A stretch of 8,200 nt of DNA from Pseudomonadota bacterium (GTDB lineage Bacteria > Desulfobacterota > Desulfobacteria > Desulfobacterales > Desulfobacteraceae). The DNA is taken from NCBI GenBank assembly GCA_018816605.1, contig JAHIVS010000746.1, positions 1-8,200 of the forward strand, written 5' to 3'. Shown here piece after piece: positions 5,001 through 8,200 of this stretch (position 1 is the first letter of the stretch; each line of letters begins with the position of its first letter). Both the position numbers and the translations under genes were made by a program. The notes beneath the pieces are model-generated. The model saw only the letters and a list, made by a program, of their open reading frames with translations. It was not told the origin of the DNA and did no database searches.

Positions 5001-6068
5001 GTGAAAAATCCTGTATTTGACCAAATGCTTGATGATGAAATTTTGGGCGCTCGCAATAGTCTATCAACCGACAGGCTAGATATGTCTTTTGGAGAAATAA
5101 TGAGTATGTATGAGCGACAAGAGATAATCATTGACCCTGAATTTCAAAGACTGTTTCGCTGGTCAGATTATCAAAAAACAAGATTTATAGAATCTTTGTT
5201 ATTAGGTATTCCAATTCCACCCATTTTTGTTGCAGAAGATCAGAATGGAAGGTGGGAATTGGTTGATGGGCTCCAGCGACTGTCCACTGTCTTTTCATTC
5301 TTCGGAATATTAAAGGGTTCGGAAGAAAAGAACAATTGGGTTTTGGAAAAAGGTGAGTTAATTTCTGCAATCGCAGACTATGAATGTAACGAACTTCCAT
5401 TAAAATTTCAATTAAATATTAAACGGTCTGTATGTCGAATTGAAGTAATCAAATGGAATAGCAAAATTGATATGCGATATGAGCTTTTTAATCGCCTAAA
5501 CACTGGTGGTTCCCCTTTGACTGATCAAGAAATTCGAAATTGCATTTTCAGGGGAGTTTCATCTGATTTTAACAACTTTCTAAAAAGGGTTGCTAATAAT
5601 ATAACATTTATAAGTATTGTTTCTCCAACTGAAAAACAACGCGCTGAATTATACCTGGAAGAGTTGGTGCTTCGTTTTGCCTCATTATATAAGAATGATC
5701 AAAACATTAAACAAGATATTTCGGTGCATATGACTGAGTTTATGCGCGACACAATTAAAGAAAATATGTTTGATTATGAAGTTGAAAACTTATTTCTACA
5801 TGTAATAGCTTTGTTAGCTGAATTGGGAAAAGATGTGTTTCGAGGTAAGAATGGTGGGTTTTCAACAAGTCTCTTTGAGGCGATAACAATCGGTATTGCT
5901 GAAAATATTGGTTTTTATAGTTCTAAAGGCAAAGACCAAATCTCAACTCGAATTGAAATTCTAAAAGCCGATGTGGATTTTGAAAACAATATGGGGTCGG
6001 CTTCAAACAACAAAATCCGAATTGCGAATAGGCTTAGAATCTCTAAAAAGATTTTTTCTGTTCATTAG
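5001..6068 (+). CDS. DUF262 domain protein (GmrSD N-terminal / ParB-like fold), 355 aa
   Basis: The N-terminal DUF262 domain is related to the ParB/Srx-fold half of GmrSD modification-dependent restriction enzymes, which bind and hydrolyse nucleotides. Key motifs are visible: P-E-F-Q-R-x-F-R-W at 46-54, the S-L-L-L-G-I-P-I-P-P-I-F helix-strand at 65-76, V-D-G-L-Q-R-L-S-T at 88-96 (the DGQQR motif, with Leu for the first Gln), and E-L-F-N-R-L-N-T-G-G-x-x-L-T-x-Q-E-I-R-N at 161-180. The C-terminal part (about 185-355) is helical, and no HNH/DUF1524 nuclease motif is seen, so it lacks the GmrD half. The start is GTG 5001, with GGAGA 5 nt upstream. The next gene begins 8 nt after its stop and encodes a HEPN RNase. 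DUF262 proteins are repeatedly found paired with such HEPN proteins, so it probably acts as partner, regulator or trigger of the toxin. Codon use is A/T-rich. Confidence 0.9.
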   Translation: MKNPVFDQMLDDEILGARNSLSTDRLDMSFGEIMSMYERQEIIIDPEFQRLFRWSDYQKTRFIESLLLGIPIPPIFVAEDQNGRWELVDGLQRLSTVFSFFGILKGSEEKNNWVLEKGELISAIADYECNELPLKFQLNIKRSVCRIEVIKWNSKIDMRYELFNRLNTGGSPLTDQEIRNCIFRGVSSDFNNFLKRVANNITFISIVSPTEKQRAELYLEELVLRFASLYKNDQNIKQDISVHMTEFMRDTIKENMFDYEVENLFLHVIALLAELGKDVFRGKNGGFSTSLFEAITIGIAENIGFYSSKGKDQISTRIEILKADVDFENNMGSASNNKIRIANRLRISKKIFSVH

Positions 6069-6076
6069 CCAAAACC

Positions 6077-6700
6077 ATGACTAGTCTAGAAGAAAAAATT
6101 AACCATGAAATAGATTGGAGAATTGGAGAAATTTCCATACTTAAGTCTTTACCTTTTCTATATCCGCTGTCACAAAAGCAACGAGAGTTATTAATCAAAC
6201 ACAGCATTCCCATTTTGTATTCACTTTGGGAAGGGTTTGTGGCAGAAAGTTTTGAAATCTACGCTCATGAGATTAGTTCATTAAATATTCCAAGCGCAGA
6301 TATCTGTCCTAATCTACTTACCCATGCAATAGATATGTCTGTCTTTCTGCATCAACCTAGAGTTGATTTTGGAAAAAAAGTACAGCTAATTGAAACAATT
6401 GCAGATAAATTAGATAGAAACATGATAATTCCAGTGGAAATACCAACGGAGTCGAATGTTAATTTAAAAGTACTTAATAAAATTCTTGAAAGATTCAATT
6501 TGTCGTTCGTGCCTGAAAATCCATACAAGGCCTGGTTAAGCACCCTTCTTTTTCTTAGAAATAAACTTTCTCATGGTGAATCTTCAATTGTTGTAACTCA
6601 AGAGAAAGTAACTGAGATGAGCCAGGTTGTAATTTCTTCGATCCACATATTGACCGATAGGATTACTACTGGTTATTTTAAAAAAACCTATCTGCGTTAA
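6077..6700 (+). CDS. MAE_28990/MAE_18760-like HEPN nuclease (207 aa)
   Basis: A probable HEPN-domain RNase, the likely toxic partner of the upstream DUF262 protein. The N-terminal helix carries paired acidic and basic residues. Residues 47-66 (LYSLWEGFVAESFEIYAHEI) match the conserved W-E-G-F-V/I helix of this family. The catalytic-type motif is R161-N-K-L-S-H166-G, a textbook R-N-x3-H HEPN signature near the C-terminus. The long middle region (70-155) follows the family layout, and the total length near 200 aa is usual. ATG 6077 lies 8 nt after the preceding stop with no good Shine-Dalgarno. Translation is therefore probably coupled to the DUF262 gene, which would keep toxin yield tied to its partner. 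No signal peptide or membrane segment is seen. Substrate (tRNA, mRNA or phage RNA) cannot be told from sequence. Confidence 0.85.
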   Translation: MTSLEEKINHEIDWRIGEISILKSLPFLYPLSQKQRELLIKHSIPILYSLWEGFVAESFEIYAHEISSLNIPSADICPNLLTHAIDMSVFLHQPRVDFGKKVQLIETIADKLDRNMIIPVEIPTESNVNLKVLNKILERFNLSFVPENPYKAWLSTLLFLRNKLSHGESSIVVTQEKVTEMSQVVISSIHILTDRITTGYFKKTYLR

Positions 6701-6888
6701 TTATTTTGTGAACTATAAATACTTCTTCCGGCGTTTCTAGATCAATATTTTTGTTTTCATAATTTCAGTGTTCAGTTGGTTGCATCCATCACTACAGAAC
6801 ATGGGCATACTTCAGTGCTCTTTAGTAAACATTTTGATTGCCATTGAATAAATCCTTTCAGAAAATATATTTGGGATTGGAAAAAATA
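6701..6888. other. Non-coding gap downstream of the HEPN operon
   Basis: An A/T-rich stretch of about 190 bases with no credible frame on either strand and no tRNA-like fold that I could find. It separates the convergent HEPN operon from the shared terminator. Confidence 0.4.
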
Positions 6889-6911
6889 AAAGCCGCTTGT
6901 TAGGCGGCTTT
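6889..6911. terminator. Bidirectional intrinsic terminator
   Basis: AAAGCCGC (6889-6896) and GCGGCTTT (6904-6911) form an 8-bp perfect stem with a 7-nt loop (TTGTTAG). On the minus strand the stem continues into TTTTATTTTTT, a strong T-tract ending the minus-strand HTH operon. On the plus strand the tract is weak (TTTGTATTG), giving at best partial termination of the DUF262-HEPN transcript. Confidence 0.85.
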
Positions 6912-6927
6912 GTATTGTCTTGTTTAA

Positions 6928-7008
6928 TTAACCGGCTCCAGTAGGTATATTAGTGTTCCAAAAAGTAAACGCCGGCACGTTGTAAATTCTGATCCTGTTA
7001 ACTGTAAT
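6928..7008 (-). other. Micro-reading frame (26 codons) between the HTH gene and the terminator
   Basis: Starting 13 nt after the stop of the HTH gene, the minus strand has a frame beginning at ATT (7006-7008), with an in-frame TAG just upstream. It reads ITVNRIRIYN VPAFTFWNTN IPTGAG and ends with TAA at 6928-6930, 17 nt before the terminator. AAGGA lies about 11 nt upstream, but there is no ATG, GTG or TTG at the proper place. The composition looks protein-like. It may be a short peptide with a rare ATT start, the tail of a lost gene, or chance. Confidence 0.25.
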
Positions 7009-7021
7009 GGTGGTCTATTCC

Positions 7022-7942
7022 TTATGCTTTATCTTGTGTTTCACACAACTGATCTATTTCTGCCTTACTGGTATCCAGAATTTCAGACAACCAGCTTGTG
7101 CGTTCAGGTAACAGCCCCCGGAACTGCCGGTAGATATTCATGAGCCAGTCTGCATACAGTTTTTCCGGTTGTGTCCACCGGCGCAACTGGATTGCAATTT
7201 CTTTGTTCTTGTAAGGTGTAGGAGGATTCAAAACGATGCCAGTTTGATATTCAGCCGCTTTCCAGTATATTGAAACCAGTTCGCCCCGCAGGGAAGCTGC
7301 TTTGTCTGCACGAAGCACATCGATAAAATTGGTGTTGACCAATTCCTGAGTGAACAAGCCCACCAGATTTTGGGGAGTAACGCCGGCCACTTTACATAAC
7401 CGTTTGTGGCCACCCGCTTTCCTTACCGCAAATCGCAAACACGTCTTGAAGTCAGCTTCACAAAATACACTCCCCTGAGAAAACAATTCCTTTCGATGAG
7501 TCGAATCTTCAATGTATTGATTGACAATTACACTGGCGAGTTCCCCATCAGCACGCTGTTTCACGACTTCTGATATCTCCTTGGTGAGCTCGCTGAATCC
7601 CCTGCCCTCAAGTTCCTCTTTGGCTTTTTTGATGTTTTCAGGAACGCACTCCAGAAAGCGAACCAGGTCCGCGTTTCTGACAATGTATTGTTCTCCTCCT
7701 AATTGAGTGTTATTACATTCCATAAAGCTTATAGGCATGAGTGACGCTTTCATTACTTCACGCAATCCCACCCCTAACCCATAAGACAACCTTACGACCA
7801 TACCAATGTTGAATACTGGCAAATAGGTATCGAGCGAAAAGATTTTTTCCTCAGATAAACCTGTGATATAAGCCAGTTCTGTTGTTCCATAACCCATTCG
7901 CAAATATCTGAAATAACTTCCGAGTTGCTTTTCTTCGTACAT
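7022..7942 (-). CDS. Putative transcriptional regulator with two helix-turn-helix-like segments (306 aa)
   Basis: No close family is recognised. Residues about 7-64 have the layout of an XRE/Cro-type HTH: Y-F-R-Y-L-R-M-G-Y-G, T-T-E-L-A-Y-I-T-G-L-S-E-E-K-I, then a helix with V-V-R-L-S-Y-G-L-G-V-G-L-R-E-V-M. A second HTH-like stretch sits at 173-197 (VRKAGGHKRLCKVAGVTPQN, then LVGLF), resembling 'G-G-x-K-x-L-A-x-x-x-G-V-T-x-x-x-L' elements. The segment between (90-165) is a charged helical linker, and the last 60 residues contain Trp-rich helices. The start is ATG 7940-7942, with AGGAG (7954-7958) 11 nt upstream, a slightly long spacing. Longer in-frame starts would run through the upstream gene and are rejected. 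It follows the partial gene by 20 nt, so the two form an operon that ends at the 6889-6911 terminator. Targets are unknown; control of the element or of the cargo is an inference. Confidence 0.65.
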   Translation of the reverse strand: MYEEKQLGSYFRYLRMGYGTTELAYITGLSEEKIFSLDTYLPVFNIGMVVRLSYGLGVGLREVMKASLMPISFMECNNTQLGGEQYIVRNADLVRFLECVPENIKKAKEELEGRGFSELTKEISEVVKQRADGELASVIVNQYIEDSTHRKELFSQGSVFCEADFKTCLRFAVRKAGGHKRLCKVAGVTPQNLVGLFTQELVNTNFIDVLRADKAASLRGELVSIYWKAAEYQTGIVLNPPTPYKNKEIAIQLRRWTQPEKLYADWLMNIYRQFRGLLPERTSWLSEILDTSKAEIDQLCETQDKA

Positions 7943-7962
7943 AGCGATGAAATCTCCTGTTT

Positions 7963-8200
7963 TTATTCCGGTTGATCGCCCAAATATCCAAAAAGGGCGT
8001 ATTTGCCGGCAATATAGGTCTGCGCGCAAGCCTGGTATGGACTTCCCTCGTCCTCATTTACAAACCCGGCGATAGTTTTCAATTTCACCCATTGGTATGT
8101 ATCAGAATTCCACATTCTGATTTCTGCTGCCCATCCATACAAGCCATTCCTAAACGGATAGCAGATCAAGGTTGGAGACTCTATTTCTACACCGCGAGAG
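7963..8200 (-). CDS. Partial hypothetical protein, N-terminus outside the window
   Basis: The frame is open from the right edge of the window to the TAA at 7963-7965, giving the last 78 or so residues. A TTG at 8169 could be read as a start, but the frame stays open upstream of it and there is no ribosome site, so the gene most likely begins beyond the edge. The visible part is rich in aromatic and small residues (NGLYGWAAEIRMWNSDTYQW...VKLKTIAGFVNEDEGSPYQA) and has no membrane helix. This looks like a beta-rich extracellular or binding domain, but I do not recognise it. It is followed after 20 nt by the HTH gene in the same direction. Confidence 0.6.
   Translation of the reverse strand, partial: SRGVEIESPTLICYPFRNGLYGWAAEIRMWNSDTYQWVKLKTIAGFVNEDEGSPYQACAQTYIAGKYALFGYLGDQPE

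Noticed and set aside
7521..7706. Plus-strand frame of 61 codons within the HTH gene
   Set aside because: Ser-rich antisense shadow with no start signals.

Overview
The window looks like part of an integrative or mobilizable element (or another accessory island) rather than core chromosome. Both edges carry compact, moderately GC-rich, tightly packed genes. Between about 1.6 and 6.9 kb lies a visibly more A+T-rich stretch of cargo genes with loose spacing, broken reading frames and inverted repeats. The host cannot be named from the sequence. A Thr/Pro-rich linker after the lipoprotein signal of the nuclease, and the Cys-containing layout of its nuclease domain, remind me of Chloroflexota (Anaerolineae-type) secreted proteins, but this is a weak inference.

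Left block (1-1562, + strand): four genes in a probable operon. They are a ribbon-helix-helix DNA-binding protein of the MobC/relaxosome-accessory or antitoxin type (52-324), an unrecognised 114-aa protein overlapping it by ATGA (321-665), an unrecognised 80-aa protein (696-938), and a secreted or lipid-anchored staphylococcal-nuclease-like protein overlapping it (928-1539). The nuclease C-terminus appears to have been changed by a one-base loss in a T-run.

Middle block (about 1570-6890): defence-like cargo. A decayed frame (1639-1940) runs up to the start of a HEPN-like protein with an R-x4-H motif (1945-2619). Next come a single-pass membrane protein (2741-3298), a palindrome cluster (3448-3504), and a pentapeptide-repeat protein on the minus strand (3585-4007). 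About 1 kb follows with no intact gene but with relics (4008-5000). Last is a two-gene cassette, a DUF262 (GmrSD-N/ParB-like fold) protein followed 8 nt later by a MAE_28990/MAE_18760-like HEPN RNase (5001-6700). The DUF262-HEPN pair is the clearest functional system here: a known type of partnership, plausibly toxin-antitoxin or abortive anti-phage defence.

Right block (6889-8200, minus strand): an unrecognised protein running off the window end (7963-8200), then 20 nt later a 306-aa protein with an N-terminal and a probable second HTH (7022-7942). A 26-codon micro-frame (6928-7008) and a strong bidirectional hairpin terminator (6889-6911) follow. The terminator separates this minus-strand operon from the convergent DUF262-HEPN operon. 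No tRNA, rRNA, CRISPR array, recombinase or intact IS element was seen.
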